DNA of 64,000 bases from Cupriavidus sp. D39. Lineage in GTDB: Bacteria; Pseudomonadota; Gammaproteobacteria; Burkholderiales; Burkholderiaceae. The translations under genes were made by a program, and so were the position numbers. Below are positions 18,434 through 27,476 of this stretch, piece after piece. Under the pieces are notes generated by a model that was not told the origin of the DNA, searched no databases, and worked only from the letters and a program-made list of their open reading frames with translations. The stretch lies in contig NZ_JAPNLE010000011.1 in NCBI RefSeq assembly GCF_026627925.1, forward strand, positions 62,001 through 126,000, given 5' to 3'. Position 1 is the first letter of the stretch, and the number at the start of each line of letters is the position of its first letter.

Positions 18434-19355
18434 TTATAAAACTTCGTCTCCCGAATCTCGAAAGTCTGCTCACGTAGATCGACATCGCCGAGCACCAGAC
18501 GCGCGATCTCACCCCCCGAAGACCGGCACAGTACGCCAGCACGAGCATTGTGAAGAGGGTGACAGGACGCCACGGAGCCTTCGGCGAGGGATACAACAGC
18601 GCCGTCTGCAGAATGCGCTGTATCTCGTCGTCCGTGTAGAGATAGGGAACTCGCTGCTGCTGCCGAGCCGCACGAGCTACCCCATCGCCGATGGGCAAAA
18701 CCGGCACCCGCGGGTCAAGCCGGTGCATCGCTTTAGACACGATGCGGCCGGTGCTTCGAGCTTCAAACAAGTGGTACGGTGACGGTTCTTCCTGGCTCCA
18801 ATTCTCAATGAGTTCGGCCAACGTAAGCCCGGCCAGCTCAGGATGACATTGCAAGAAGCGATCGAAGCGCAGCAGCCCTTGCTCTTCGGTACGATAGCGA
18901 TAGCCGAGGACGTGCATGTGTGTAACATGCTCATCCATCAATAGTCCGAGGAAACTTCGAAAGCGAGGAAGCCGTCGCTGCTTCTGAAGCGCTGCCTTGC
19001 TATCCTCACTGACGAGGGCTCGAACAATCGGTGTGGTGCGCGGACCGTACTGCCGATGTAATTCGGCGAATGGATTTGACGCGATGAGTCCCTGATCGTG
19101 CAGCCACTGAACATATCGCTCGATCAGGAGGGTTCGGTGATAGAGGATGTGTGCCTGCCACTTGAGACTGTGTTCCTTCAGCCATTGCTGCACGATGGAG
19201 ACGTCCGGTGAAGTAATCGCGCCGCGGTTCGTGAGAAAGCTGTTGAAGTTGCAGAGGAGGTTCGCATAGTTCTTGTGCGTGGCAGGATGGCGAAATCGTT
19301 GCGCCTGCAAAAATTGCTCGACGGATGCTGCATCGATGGACGGGAAGTGAGTCAT
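18434..19355 (-). pseudogene. RIT#4 recombinase B, cut by IS
   Basis: First ~305 residues of a trio B-type recombinase starting at 19355 in an ATGA overlap with gene A. The core-binding domain is complete and the catalytic domain starts normally (YCAGLRG.., where a one-base shift near 18500 moves the GEIARLVLGDVDL segment to another frame), then RETKFYN ends at the IS right repeat. Left of the IS only a few codons (NEKVVPPAAQ) continue before the element end. His-Arg box and Tyr are absent: not functional. Confidence 0.75.
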
Positions 19356-20602
19356 GGCAAAATTCCTCCTGGCAGATCAAGTCCGATGGTTCGCAGATCC
19401 TCGGTCGCGAGCTTCAGATACTCTGCGGTCGCGGCAGCAGACGTGTGGCCCAACACGTCGCCGATGATCTTGAGCGGTACTCCAGATCGGAGCAGGCTCA
19501 CGGCGCGTGCGTGGCGGAAGGCGTGAGGGCCTTTCCTTCCTAGCGGCGTGACTCCAGCCGCCCTCAGACGAGCGCTCGTGACACAGTTGAGGATCGATCC
19601 GTTCTTGAACGGGCGGTGCGGCGCCTGGATGCGTAGGAATAACTCCCGATGTATGCTTGACGGGCGCGCCTTCTCCACGTATCGGAGCACGGCTTCGCCC
19701 GGTTCGCGTAGCAATGGAAGCTCGGAGTAGGTTCCTGTCTTTGAGTGGCGCACGCGAAGAATGTCCCGCCTCCAGTCGATGTCGTCCAGGCGCAAATTGA
19801 CGACCTCTGCAGCACGTAATCCGTAAGTCGACAACAGGATCAAGATGGCGTAGTCGCGCAGACCAACTGGCGAGAGATCCTTCCGAGTCACCTCCAGAAC
19901 GCGCTGCACTTCCTCTGTCCGAAGGGCGACCGGAATATCTTCGTGCTCATAGATGTGCGGCCCAATCACGGTGCTCGCGAGATCGACGGCCGTGCAGCCC
20001 GTGCGCCATAAGTGGCGAAGGAAATCACGGAGGCAGGCGGTTCGATCTTCGATGGAACTGCGCCGCAATCCGTCACAACATTGCTTCAAGTACGCGTCAA
20101 GATCGCAAACGCCCAGATCAGCAAGACCCTGGTGGTCTGCTCGCTGCCCGAGTGACGTCAGGAATTGCAGCGCATGCTTGGTGCGCTTGGCTCGTGTCAG
20201 TGGGTGCAGTCCACGCAGGTCGCGCAACCACGCATCGTAGTCCTTGACGATGTCGCGATGAAAGACTTCGAGCGCGGTGCACGGTGGATCCGGAACTGGC
20301 CATGTTCCATGCACAAGACGCATCATCATATTGATGGCACCGGTGTATCGATGTCGCCACGTCTGAAACGGTGGCAACTTGCTGTACCGTCTCTGTGCGA
20401 GCCGATATTGCCCACGCAAGAACCGCGTGACCTGCCCCGAACGAACGGTTTCGATCGATAGTCCATTACGGTTGCAGTAATCCAGTAACTGACGTACGCG
20501 AGCTGGATACCACCGCTGGATGCGTAGGGAGTATCCCTCGTCCCTAAGGTGAGCCAGCAGTTTCTGAATCAACATCTCATCAGTTGATGACGGAGCGGAC
20601 AT
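19352..20602 (-). CDS. RIT#4 tyrosine recombinase A
   Basis: 416-aa recombinase; start at 20602 (MSAPSSTDEM) behind a GAGGAGG ribosome-binding site, rather than the upstream Met at 20641. Long N-terminal region (1-225) as in RIT#3 A, then LSTYGLRAAEVVNLRLDDIDW (Arg), RHSKTGTYSELPL (Lys hairpin), HAFRHARAVSLL (His-Arg) and LGHTSAAATAEYLKL (His, Tyr). Catalytic positions are complete. It overlaps gene B. Confidence 0.9.
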   Translation of the reverse strand: MSAPSSTDEMLIQKLLAHLRDEGYSLRIQRWYPARVRQLLDYCNRNGLSIETVRSGQVTRFLRGQYRLAQRRYSKLPPFQTWRHRYTGAINMMMRLVHGTWPVPDPPCTALEVFHRDIVKDYDAWLRDLRGLHPLTRAKRTKHALQFLTSLGQRADHQGLADLGVCDLDAYLKQCCDGLRRSSIEDRTACLRDFLRHLWRTGCTAVDLASTVIGPHIYEHEDIPVALRTEEVQRVLEVTRKDLSPVGLRDYAILILLSTYGLRAAEVVNLRLDDIDWRRDILRVRHSKTGTYSELPLLREPGEAVLRYVEKARPSSIHRELFLRIQAPHRPFKNGSILNCVTSARLRAAGVTPLGRKGPHAFRHARAVSLLRSGVPLKIIGDVLGHTSAAATAEYLKLATEDLRTIGLDLPGGILP

Positions 20603-20733
20603 GGGAACCTCCTCGGAGAAGACCAAACCTGAGGATGCCACTTGCCCATAATGAAAAGCAGAATCGCGAAAAGATACGAACTGTCCTGGGACTCGGCAGT
20701 GTCCTTCCGATTACGGGATTCTTCGTATTAGGC

Positions 20734-20758
20734 GAGTAATCGAAAGCTTGCGATTACT
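20734..20758. repeat. 25-bp palindrome at RIT#4/istA junction
   Basis: GAGTAATCG and CGATTACTC flank a 7-8 bp spacer directly between the right terminal motif of RIT#4 and the istA N-terminal fragment. The arms contain the same TAATCG core as the terminal motifs, so this is probably a further recombinase-binding pair. Confidence 0.7.
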
Positions 20759-21116
20759 CACCGGGCAGCGTACGCAGCCGCAGATAGGCCTCGGGAACGG
20801 AACGCGGCCGGTGCCGTGAGATCAGGTGCCGGAAGTGGTGGGCATTGCCCCGGTAGCCACGTTCGGTGACCATCGCATACAGGCGGCTAGCCGTAAGCGA
20901 TGGAAACCTCTTCAGCGTCTCATGGATGAACGGCAGGTAAGCATCGATTTGCGAGGGCCGCAGCACGGCACCGATCCGGGGCAATCCGGCCTGGGCCAGC
21001 ACGCGTTGGACAGTGCCGCGGTGCACATGCAGTTGGCGCGCGATGGTGCCGGCGCGCCACTTCTCGACATGGTAGTAGCGCAGGATTTGCGCTTCGAGTT
21101 CGGGTCCAATGGTCAT
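20758..21116 (-). pseudogene. istA: IS21 transposase IstA, N-terminal fragment
   Basis: First ~120 residues of IstA from the ATG at 21116 ([15 protein letters not shown]). It contains the DNA-binding helix-turn-helix ([22 protein letters not shown]) and ends at LRTLPGE, where RIT#4 begins; the next codons (QGQVDW) are at 16441. The start overlaps the zinc-finger ORF stop by 4 bp. Confidence 0.87.
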
Positions 21117-21547
21117 GGGTCGCATCCTGTCGTAGGAACTTCAAGGAAGACCCGACGGCGCAATGGCCCAAGGCGTACGAAGCCAGAACAGACGCCGTGG
21201 CAGAAGTGGCAATGTTCAGGAACCCGTGCGGCAGTAGCGGATGTCGATGCGTTGGCCGGCGTCGTCGAAGTCAGCGGCAGTAGAGCATTGGCGGCTGGCA
21301 CCACGGAACCGTGATGCGTCACTTTCTTCTGGCGGTTGCGATAGCGGCGCATCCGCTCGGCATGCGCAAAGCGGCCTTGACGGCTGCGCTGGTAGCGCCG
21401 GCCAGCCTCGCTCAGGCTGGCCTGGCGTGACACCTCGGAGCAGTCGCCGTCGCAATAGATTTGGCCGCGGTCGCAACGGCGGCAAACGATGACCTGCGCC
21501 CGGCAGCGAGCGCACACAAAGAGGCGGCCCGTGGCCAGCATCGGCAA
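21113..21547 (-). CDS. Zinc-finger ORF upstream of istA
   Basis: 144-aa protein with [17 protein letters not shown] and YCDGDCS (zinc ribbon) at the N-terminus, then a basic RRYRNRQKK stretch, and a tail ending on the start of istA (ATGA overlap). Such a small zinc-binding ORF upstream of istA occurs in some IS21-like elements of proteobacteria. Probably a DNA-binding accessory; no direct evidence for function. The first ATG (21547) was kept because the Cys pairs follow directly. Confidence 0.65.
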   Translation of the reverse strand: MPMLATGRLFVCARCRAQVIVCRRCDRGQIYCDGDCSEVSRQASLSEAGRRYQRSRQGRFAHAERMRRYRNRQKKVTHHGSVVPAANALLPLTSTTPANASTSATAARVPEHCHFCHGVCSGFVRLGPLRRRVFLEVPTTGCDP

Positions 21548-21905
21548 TCCCTGTCAATGCCGAAACGGTATCGACGGGGCGGGCGGGCCATGCCATACTG
21601 GACCGGCACCCGTGCCCCGTGCGCGCGTGGGGCTCGACATCGGAGTGAACCTGGCAGTTTGTGCCGGTGTCGGGCCTGTTTCTTCGGCGGTAAGCTGTTC
21701 TTCTACCGCATCCCGACTTCTGCGTCATCCCTTCACGAAGCGAGCCATACCGGGAGCGTCTGCACTCGCCCTCCGGGCTCCTTCCGACGCTCCCGGTACC
21801 GCCCCTCAATGCCGTCGGCAACAAACACTAATCAGCTCCACAGAACGGGAATCGTTTCGCCTTTCTGATCGATGCCGCCGTCTAGTGTCGGATTTGGACC
21901 GCCGT
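21548..21905. other. IS21 upstream end, non-coding
   Basis: Stretch between the istA-associated zinc-finger ORF and the truncated ATPase. It should hold the IS21 left end and promoter, but no terminal repeat partner could be identified because the opposite IS21 end is not in this window. A short GGGAGCG/CGCTCCC inverted pair lies near 21750-21796. No convincing gene seen. Confidence 0.4.
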
Positions 21906-22169
21906 TCACACCCGGTACAGATCGACGCGCCCGAACTCGGTCTCGGCCAAGTAGATGACCAGATAGCGATGCGGATTGAGCGTGCGGGTGATGTGGCGCA
22001 GCGCGGCGGTCTTGCCCACGCCGGGCTCGCCGGTGAGCAGGCCGATGCCGGGGCTGGTCAGCAGCCACTGGAAGCGCTCAGTCAACTGGGCGAGCGCACC
22101 GTCGTCCCACAGTTCGGTCGAATCCTTGTCCAGCAGCGCACGACGCAGGCCGAAGTGTTGTCGGTACAT
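21906..22169 (-). pseudogene. Transposon AAA ATPase, copy 2 (truncated)
   Basis: N-terminal ~80 residues of an ExeA/TniB-like ATPase: MYRQHFGLRRALLDKDSTEL..., Walker A GEPGVGKTAALRHI, then NPHRYLVIYLAETEFG before the sequence runs into the IS21 end. Start overlaps or abuts the transposase stop at 22171. It lacks the Walker B and everything after. It is equivalent in position to 2813-3220 but only distantly similar in sequence. Confidence 0.8.
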
Positions 22170-22170
22170 G

Positions 22171-23505
22171 TCATGCCTCCGGTGCGTAGTGGCGCTGGTG
22201 AACGAGCTCGATCAGATTGGGCCCCGGCGAGGCAGGTTCGCCGGTCGCCGGTTCCGACAGGGGCTTGCGACGCCGGCGGGTGAGGTTTGCAACGGCGTCG
22301 AGTTCGGTGGCGGCGCCCAGCGGCTGTCCGGATTCGCTCTCGACCCGCCTGACCGTCGCGGTATGCGGATCGACGACGAGCTGCACGGTCTGGCCGGTCA
22401 GCTCGTACGGGACCTCGAAGCGCTTGCCCTGGAACGACACCGTGCCATCGCGACGCACGTGGCGCGCGACGCGATGCAGGAACAGCTCATCGAGTTGCGC
22501 GGCCAGCGAGCCCAGCGAGCGGATCCTGGGCAGGTCCTGCTGATAGCGGGCCAGCGGCGTTTGGTTATCGAGCGCGCTGTGTGGGTTGCGGTGATAGACC
22601 TGCTCGACCCAGGCCCACAGGCGGGCGTTCAGGTCGGCCAGGTCGCGCAGATGGGTGATGTCGAGCTCGGCGAGGAACTGCTCGCGTAGGGTCCGGTGCC
22701 AGCGTTCCAACTTCCCCTTGCCTTCTGGTGCGTATGGCCGGCAATAGACCAGTCGGATCGACAGGCGTGCGCAGATGCCCTGCAGGGTCGAAGCGCGATA
22801 CGCTGCGCCGTTGTCGAGCGGGCGCAGGCGGCCGCCATCCTGAATGCGATCGTCCCACGGGTCCTCTGCGCGCCGACCACTGATCGACAGGTCGGTGGTC
22901 TTGACCTCGATCACGCTGCTGAAGCCCTTCTGGTCCTTGAACTCGATGAAACGGTCAGATTCTACCCACGGCGCGTTCGCGGGCCTGAAGCCTGCTTCGG
23001 TGATGAGCCAGCGATAGAAGCGCACCACGGCGCCCATACGACGCCTGGCGACGCCCGGAGACAGTTCGCCTGCCTGCACGGCCAGCCTGATCGAGGCGCT
23101 ATAGCGGTAGGTCGGACGTTGCCGCTTGTTCGCGGGGAACGCCAGCCAGTCGATGCCTTCGTCATCCAGATAGCGACGGAACGCCACCAGGTCGTCAGCG
23201 ATGCCGGCGAACGTCAGCATGTTCGGCGACGACTTCGACTCCATCATATCGATGAGCCAGACGTTCGCCTCAGCCCACGGCGCGCCGTCAGCGAGACGGA
23301 CAACAGGAAAGAGAGGGAAGGTGTCTGCGATCCACTGCGGGCGTGCGTCGCGTCGCCTGCCGGTATCGGGGTCTGCGAGCGGAACGGTGTGATAGATGGT
23401 GCCGCCCTCGTGCGTGGTGATGCTGACCGGCGTCGCGCCGGGAGTGTCGCGGTCAACGACCTCGGTCAGTGGCAGTTGCCGGATGGTAGTTCGTCTTGCG
23501 GTCAT
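22171..23505 (-). pseudogene. Fusion ORF: recombinase A N-terminus joined to DDE transposase C-terminus
   Basis: 444-codon open frame made of two unrelated halves. Residues 1 to about 228 are nearly identical to the recombinase A of the Tn554-like element (15740-14292), up to IQDGGRLRPL. From DNGAAYRASTLQG on it is the second half of a DDE transposase: second Asp in DNGAAYR, APEGKGKLERWHRTLREQF with the Glu, and a Mu-type C-terminal domain. The junction is at about 22820. The N-terminal half of this transposase is at 23591-23997. Each half lacks the catalytic residues of the other, so neither activity is expected. Confidence 0.85.
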
Positions 23506-23590
23506 CGCGCAGATTCTCGTGCTGTGTTTGTGGGGATGTCCGCTTTAACACAGCCTGCAAGTATCAGGAAATCGTTCTCGACTTGCGCAT
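22820..23590 (-). mobile_element. Remnant of second Tn554-like element
   Basis: Starts with the same ATGCGCAAGT end as the full copy, inserted after the transposase codons for LLQTHGL, and includes the promoter region and first ~228 codons of recombinase A. The rest was deleted up to the transposase gene at about 22820. Confidence 0.75.
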
Positions 23591-23997
23591 AGCCCATGCG
23601 TCTGAAGCAGGCGGTGCACCGCGCAGCGCGAGAGCGAGTCGCGCGGCACAACGCCGCTGGCCTCGAGCAGCAGGCGAATCTGGCGAATCGAGCGGCGCGG
23701 GTTCTCGCGCTTGGCGGCCAGCACCGCGGTTTGCACCGGCTCGGGCAGCTTGGAGCGGCCGGTATCGGTGCGGGGCTTGTCGGCCAGCCCCGCGATGCCC
23801 TCGCGCCGCCAGGCGTAGTACCAGGCCTGCAGGGTCTTCTCGCCGATGTGGCGCCGGCGCGAGCCGGGGATCGCATACTCCTGGCGGGCCAGTTGCCGCA
23901 GGAGCTGCTGCAGCTCGCCGCGGCCCAGCTTCTCGCGGCTGACCAGCGGGCCCAGCACGGACAGGCGAAACAGTGCCTTCGGATCGATGTCATTCAT
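23591..23997 (-). pseudogene. DDE transposase copy 2, N-terminal fragment
   Basis: N-terminal ~135 residues from MNDIDPKALFRLSVLGPLVS, start at 23997. It includes helix-turn-helix DNA-binding segments (IGEKTLQAWYYAWRREGIAG; SIRQIRLLLEASG) and stops at LLQTHGL, where the Tn554-like remnant begins. Continues in the C-terminal half of 22171-22820 after a deletion. Confidence 0.82.
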
Positions 23998-24125
23998 GAA
24001 CGTTCCTCGTAAAAAGGGAAACGCCATGAGACCTGCAATCCGAATCCGGCGGCAGTGGGCAAAGTGTGTGGAGTCCCGGTGCCAATGCGAATTGGCCCAT
24101 CGCGGCCCGCGTTGGAGTCAATTGA

Positions 24126-24659
24126 TCACGGGACATCCTGGTCGTCGTGATCGAGCCAGGCCATTGCCTCACACAACGGCATTCGCGCGAAGCAGGTGAG
24201 CCAGAACGTGGTGGAATCGGCGGCGCGGCCCAGTTCGGCAAAGCGGCTGCGCAGATGGAACATGAAGGTCGCGCCGTGCGCCTGGAGCCAGTGCCACCAG
24301 CGCCGCACGGTGTGGTAGCTCAGCGCGAACACGGCGGCCACGCGGCGCAGCGATGCGCCGATGAGCAGGAGCAGCAGGACTTGCTGCTGCAGTGCCCAGT
24401 CGTACCAGCGGCGTGGGCAGATGCACAGCGGCAGGCGCGAGCAGGTGCGGCGGCACGTTGGGCAACGAAAGCGTGGAACCGGTGCCGGATTGAGCGAGCC
24501 GTCCTCACCGCGGTCGGCCTTGCGGTGGTAGCAGCCATGGCACCACAGACAGGCGCCACCGCAATGGATGCAGACCTTGGGCCGGTACGACTGCGGGGTG
24601 GCACGAACGGCGCGAAGATGTTGTTCGAGAGTGGGAAACGCGAATACAATCCGATGCAT
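24126..24659 (-). CDS. Zinc-finger/HTH protein of three-gene element, copy 2
   Basis: 177-aa protein with Cys pairs KVCIHCGGACLWCHGCYHRK and RCPTCRRTCSRLPLC, then an HTH-like region (LLIGASLRRVAAVFALSYHTVRRWWHWL). It occupies the same place, 129 bp upstream of the DDE transposase, as the product of 4751-5308. Likely DNA-binding accessory of the transposon. Appears full length. Confidence 0.75.
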   Translation of the reverse strand: MHRIVFAFPTLEQHLRAVRATPQSYRPKVCIHCGGACLWCHGCYHRKADRGEDGSLNPAPVPRFRCPTCRRTCSRLPLCICPRRWYDWALQQQVLLLLLIGASLRRVAAVFALSYHTVRRWWHWLQAHGATFMFHLRSRFAELGRAADSTTFWLTCFARMPLCEAMAWLDHDDQDVP

Positions 24660-24751
24660 AGGCCAGTCTGTTCTGATGTTCGTACGAGGTCCGGAAACGT
24701 CGCACGATATCAGAGGAGTACTGGCCTTCTTTACGCCCGTCGTGTCTCGCG

Positions 24752-26047
24752 ATGGTCAAGGCGATGTTCCTAAACTCGCTCTTGCCGAAACCGCGACAAA
24801 CACCCCTCGCCAAACCTCAAAATTGGCGGGACGTAACACATGTCTGCAAGATGGAAACGCTGCGCGAGGCGTATGCGCTGGCCAGAAGGAATAACGGCGC
24901 TCCGGGTATCGACGGGGTGACGTTCGAGGTCATCGAGGCGCAAGGCGTAGAGGCGTTCCTTGAGCAGATACAGGGCGAACTGATCGAGCGCACCTACATA
25001 CCGCTACGAGCACGGCGGCAGGAGATACCGAAGGACGGGGGCAAGGTCCGCGTCCTATCGATTCCCGCTATCCGTGACCGGGTGGTTCAAGGCGCGCTCA
25101 AGCTCCTACTGGAGCCGATCTTCGAAGCAGACTTCCAACCGGGGTCGTTTGGCTATCGTCCCAAGCGCACCGCGCATAAAGCGGTGCATCGGGTGGCGAC
25201 GGCGATCGTTCAGCGGAAGACCCGAGTCATCGATCTGGATTTGCGCGCCTACTTTGACACGGTTCGGCATCACCTACTGCTTGAAAAGGTGGCGCGACGA
25301 GTCAATGACGACGAGGTCATGCGTTTGCTGAAGTTGATGCTGACGGCGTCGGGTAAACAAGGCGTTCCGCAAGGCGGGGTGATTTCGCCGTTGCTCAGTA
25401 ACATCTATCTCACTGAGGTGGATCGGATGCTGGAGCGCGCGAAAGAAGCCACGCGCAACGGGAAGTATAACTACGTCGAGTATGCCCGCTTCGCTGACGA
25501 TCTGGTCGTGCTGATCGACGCCCATCCGCGCAATGCGTGGTTGCTGGGTGCGGTGAGCAAGCGACTTCGGGAAGAGTTTGCCAAGCTACAAGTCGAGATC
25601 AACGAAGAGAAGAGTTGCACCGTGGAATTGGACTGCGGGGAGAGCTTTGGCTTTCTCGGATTTGACTTCCGTCGACTCCGCAGTATGAAGAAGCAGGTGT
25701 GGCGGGCGCACTATACGTCGAAGTTGAAGAAACGCACGGCGTTGCTGCGCAAGCTCAAGGAGGTGTTCCGGCGATACCAGTCGCAGCCAGTGGATCGGGT
25801 GGTGCAACTGATCAATCCGGTTCTGCGCGGTTGGGTGAATTACTTCGCCGTCGGACACGCCAGCGAGTGTTTTAGCTTCGTAAAAGACTGGGTCGAAAAG
25901 AAGGTCAGACGCCATCTGGGGCGATCCCGGAATCGCCGGGGCTTCGGCTGGACGAGGTGGAGTAGGCGCTGGCTCTACGACGAACTGAGGCTGTTTAACG
26001 GCTACCGCGTTCGTCGTGGACCATCGACGAAAGCGTCTCCGGCATGA
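24752..26047 (+). CDS. Group II intron-type reverse transcriptase/maturase
   Basis: 431-aa reverse transcriptase with the RT core: PGIDGVTF (RT1), VLSIPAIRDRVVQGALKLLLEPIF (RT2), GSFGYRPKRTAHKA (RT3), DLDLRAYFDTV (RT4), GVPQGGVISPLLSNIYL (RT4-5), YARFADDLVVL (catalytic FADD in place of the usual YADD) and GFLGFD; then the maturase/thumb region ending GWVNYFAVGHASECF. No endonuclease domain is seen. No domain V or 3' splice site could be found downstream; RIT#3 starts 43 bp after the stop, so the intron RNA is probably truncated. The 5' intron end is not recognised either. Confidence 0.85.
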   Translation: MVKAMFLNSLLPKPRQTPLAKPQNWRDVTHVCKMETLREAYALARRNNGAPGIDGVTFEVIEAQGVEAFLEQIQGELIERTYIPLRARRQEIPKDGGKVRVLSIPAIRDRVVQGALKLLLEPIFEADFQPGSFGYRPKRTAHKAVHRVATAIVQRKTRVIDLDLRAYFDTVRHHLLLEKVARRVNDDEVMRLLKLMLTASGKQGVPQGGVISPLLSNIYLTEVDRMLERAKEATRNGKYNYVEYARFADDLVVLIDAHPRNAWLLGAVSKRLREEFAKLQVEINEEKSCTVELDCGESFGFLGFDFRRLRSMKKQVWRAHYTSKLKKRTALLRKLKEVFRRYQSQPVDRVVQLINPVLRGWVNYFAVGHASECFSFVKDWVEKKVRRHLGRSRNRRGFGWTRWSRRWLYDELRLFNGYRVRRGPSTKASPA

Positions 26048-26089
26048 TAGGTCCCATAAACCTTGAAATGAAGCAAGCAGGAAAGCGTA

Positions 26090-26127
26090 GTGCGATATGT
26101 GGTGTTGGCTCAAATGTGGTCTTGCGG
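26090..26127 (+). repeat. RIT#3 left terminal inverted repeat
   Basis: 38 bp, perfect reverse complement of 29454-29491. Contains two direct ATGTGGT(G/C)TTG cores, spaced 17 bp, probably two recombinase-binding sites. Confidence 0.92.
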
Positions 26128-26194
26128 GGACAGGACGAGGTTCGTCAGCGGTGTATGCCTGTTGAAGGCCACATAAATTAGCGCCGGAGTAGTG

Positions 26195-26226
26195 TCGGAG
26201 ATCCGAAGGTTAACTCGGAGATCCGA
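26195..26226 (+). promoter_or_regulatory. Twin TCGGAGATCCGA motifs before RIT#3
   Basis: Two identical 12-bp partly palindromic motifs (26195-26206, 26215-26226), start to start 20 bp, end 2 bp before the ATG of recombinase A. The second supplies the GGAG ribosome-binding core, so a protein bound here could block translation or transcription. Role as an operator is inference. Confidence 0.55.
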
Positions 26227-26228
26227 TC

Positions 26229-27476
26229 ATGTTCGGTACGTTGTTTCATTACCCTCGTGTACTGGCTCGTCATCGCAATGGTCCATCGGCCGATGATCGA
26301 GAACGCTATCTGGCCCACTGCGCACAGGGCGGTGCAGCCCACTCAACGCTGTTGAGCCTTGCACCTGAGCTCCTGGCAATTTCCCAGCGCATCGCGCTCG
26401 ACAACGGACGATTGATTCCGTCTGCTGAGGTCGAGATGGCAGCCGATCGCTGGGTTCGTTACCAGCGACGGCATCAGCGAATCTTGACGGCAAAGTTCTC
26501 GCGGGAACGGTTTATTCAGACCGCTACGGCCTGGCTTCGCTTCCTGGGACGACTGCAGGAGCCGCAACCTGAAACGCCGCCATTCGTCGATCTTGTTCAA
26601 CGGTTCGACAGCTACTTGCGCGAGGAGCGCGGCCTGTCGTCACACACGATTCACAATCGATGCTGGCACGTTCAGGCGTTTTTGTCCTGGCTCAGTGAGC
26701 AAGGAAGCAGCATCGGCGAGATGCGACTCGAACAGGTCGACGCCTTTTTTGCACTGAGACGAATGCAAGGCTGGTCCCGGGTATCGATGGCCAGCCTTGC
26801 CGGCGCGATGCGAAGTTTCCTCCGCTACGCCGGTGAGCAAACCTGGTGCTCGAAGAGAATCGCCCCCGGTATCGAAGGACCGCGTCTGTTCAGCCACGAG
26901 ACGCTTCCAGCCGGGCCAAAGTGGGAAGACGTGCAGCGACTCATTCGCAGCACCGATACGGACAGTCCCCATGATATCCGGGACCGCGCCATTCTGTTGC
27001 TCCTCGCAGTCTACGGGCTGAGAAGGGGTGAAGTCGTGGGCCTGACTCTGGACGACGTGGACTGGGAACATGACATCCTTCACATCAGCCGTCCAAAGCA
27101 GCGGAGCAAACAGGACTACCCGCTTGCAGCCGAGGTAGGTGAAGCAATTCTGCGATATCTGGAACAGGTGCGACCTCATATTGTCTCGCGCTCTTTGTTT
27201 CTCACCATACGAGCCCCGTTTCGTCCACTCGCGCCTACGAGTCTGCACTACCTGGTCAACCGACGATTGCGGGTTCTGAATATCAGTTGCCGTCGTGGTG
27301 GACCGCATTCACTTCGACACGCGTGCGCGACCTACCTTGTGGCTGAGGGACTTTCACTCAAGGAAATCGGTGACTACCTGGGTCATCGCAGCGCTTATGC
27401 AACGCGCACCTATGCCAAGGTCGATTTGGCTGGCCTGAGGCAGGTTGCAGACTTTGCCCTGGGAGACTTGCTATGA
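26229..27476 (+). CDS. RIT#3 tyrosine recombinase A
   Basis: 415-aa recombinase with a long N-terminal region (1-210, including SSHTIHNRCWHVQAFLSWL) and a catalytic domain: LAVYGLRRGEVVGLTLDDVDW (Arg), SRPKQRSKQDYPL (Lys hairpin), PHSLRHACATYLV (His-Arg), LGHRSAYATRTYAKV (His, Tyr). GGAG at 26217-26220 supports the ATG at 26229. Similar architecture to RIT#4 A. Overlaps gene B by ATGA. Confidence 0.93.
   Translation: MFGTLFHYPRVLARHRNGPSADDRERYLAHCAQGGAAHSTLLSLAPELLAISQRIALDNGRLIPSAEVEMAADRWVRYQRRHQRILTAKFSRERFIQTATAWLRFLGRLQEPQPETPPFVDLVQRFDSYLREERGLSSHTIHNRCWHVQAFLSWLSEQGSSIGEMRLEQVDAFFALRRMQGWSRVSMASLAGAMRSFLRYAGEQTWCSKRIAPGIEGPRLFSHETLPAGPKWEDVQRLIRSTDTDSPHDIRDRAILLLLAVYGLRRGEVVGLTLDDVDWEHDILHISRPKQRSKQDYPLAAEVGEAILRYLEQVRPHIVSRSLFLTIRAPFRPLAPTSLHYLVNRRLRVLNISCRRGGPHSLRHACATYLVAEGLSLKEIGDYLGHRSAYATRTYAKVDLAGLRQVADFALGDLL

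Larger units (their letters stand above)
16442..20757 (-). mobile_element. RIT-like element #4 inserted in istA, internally deleted
   Basis: Element bounded by the istA codons. Both ends carry GCCTAAT outermost-type motifs in inverted orientation (16442-16448 and 20727-20733), each followed 19 bp inward by a second TAAT..GAAGGA motif. The gene-A end has an extra 25-bp palindrome (20734-20758). It contains recombinase A (intact) and recombinase B (cut); the end of B and all of C are missing and only ~85 bp lie between the inserted IS and the left end. The deletion and the IS insertion at 16529 presumably inactivated it. Confidence 0.75.
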
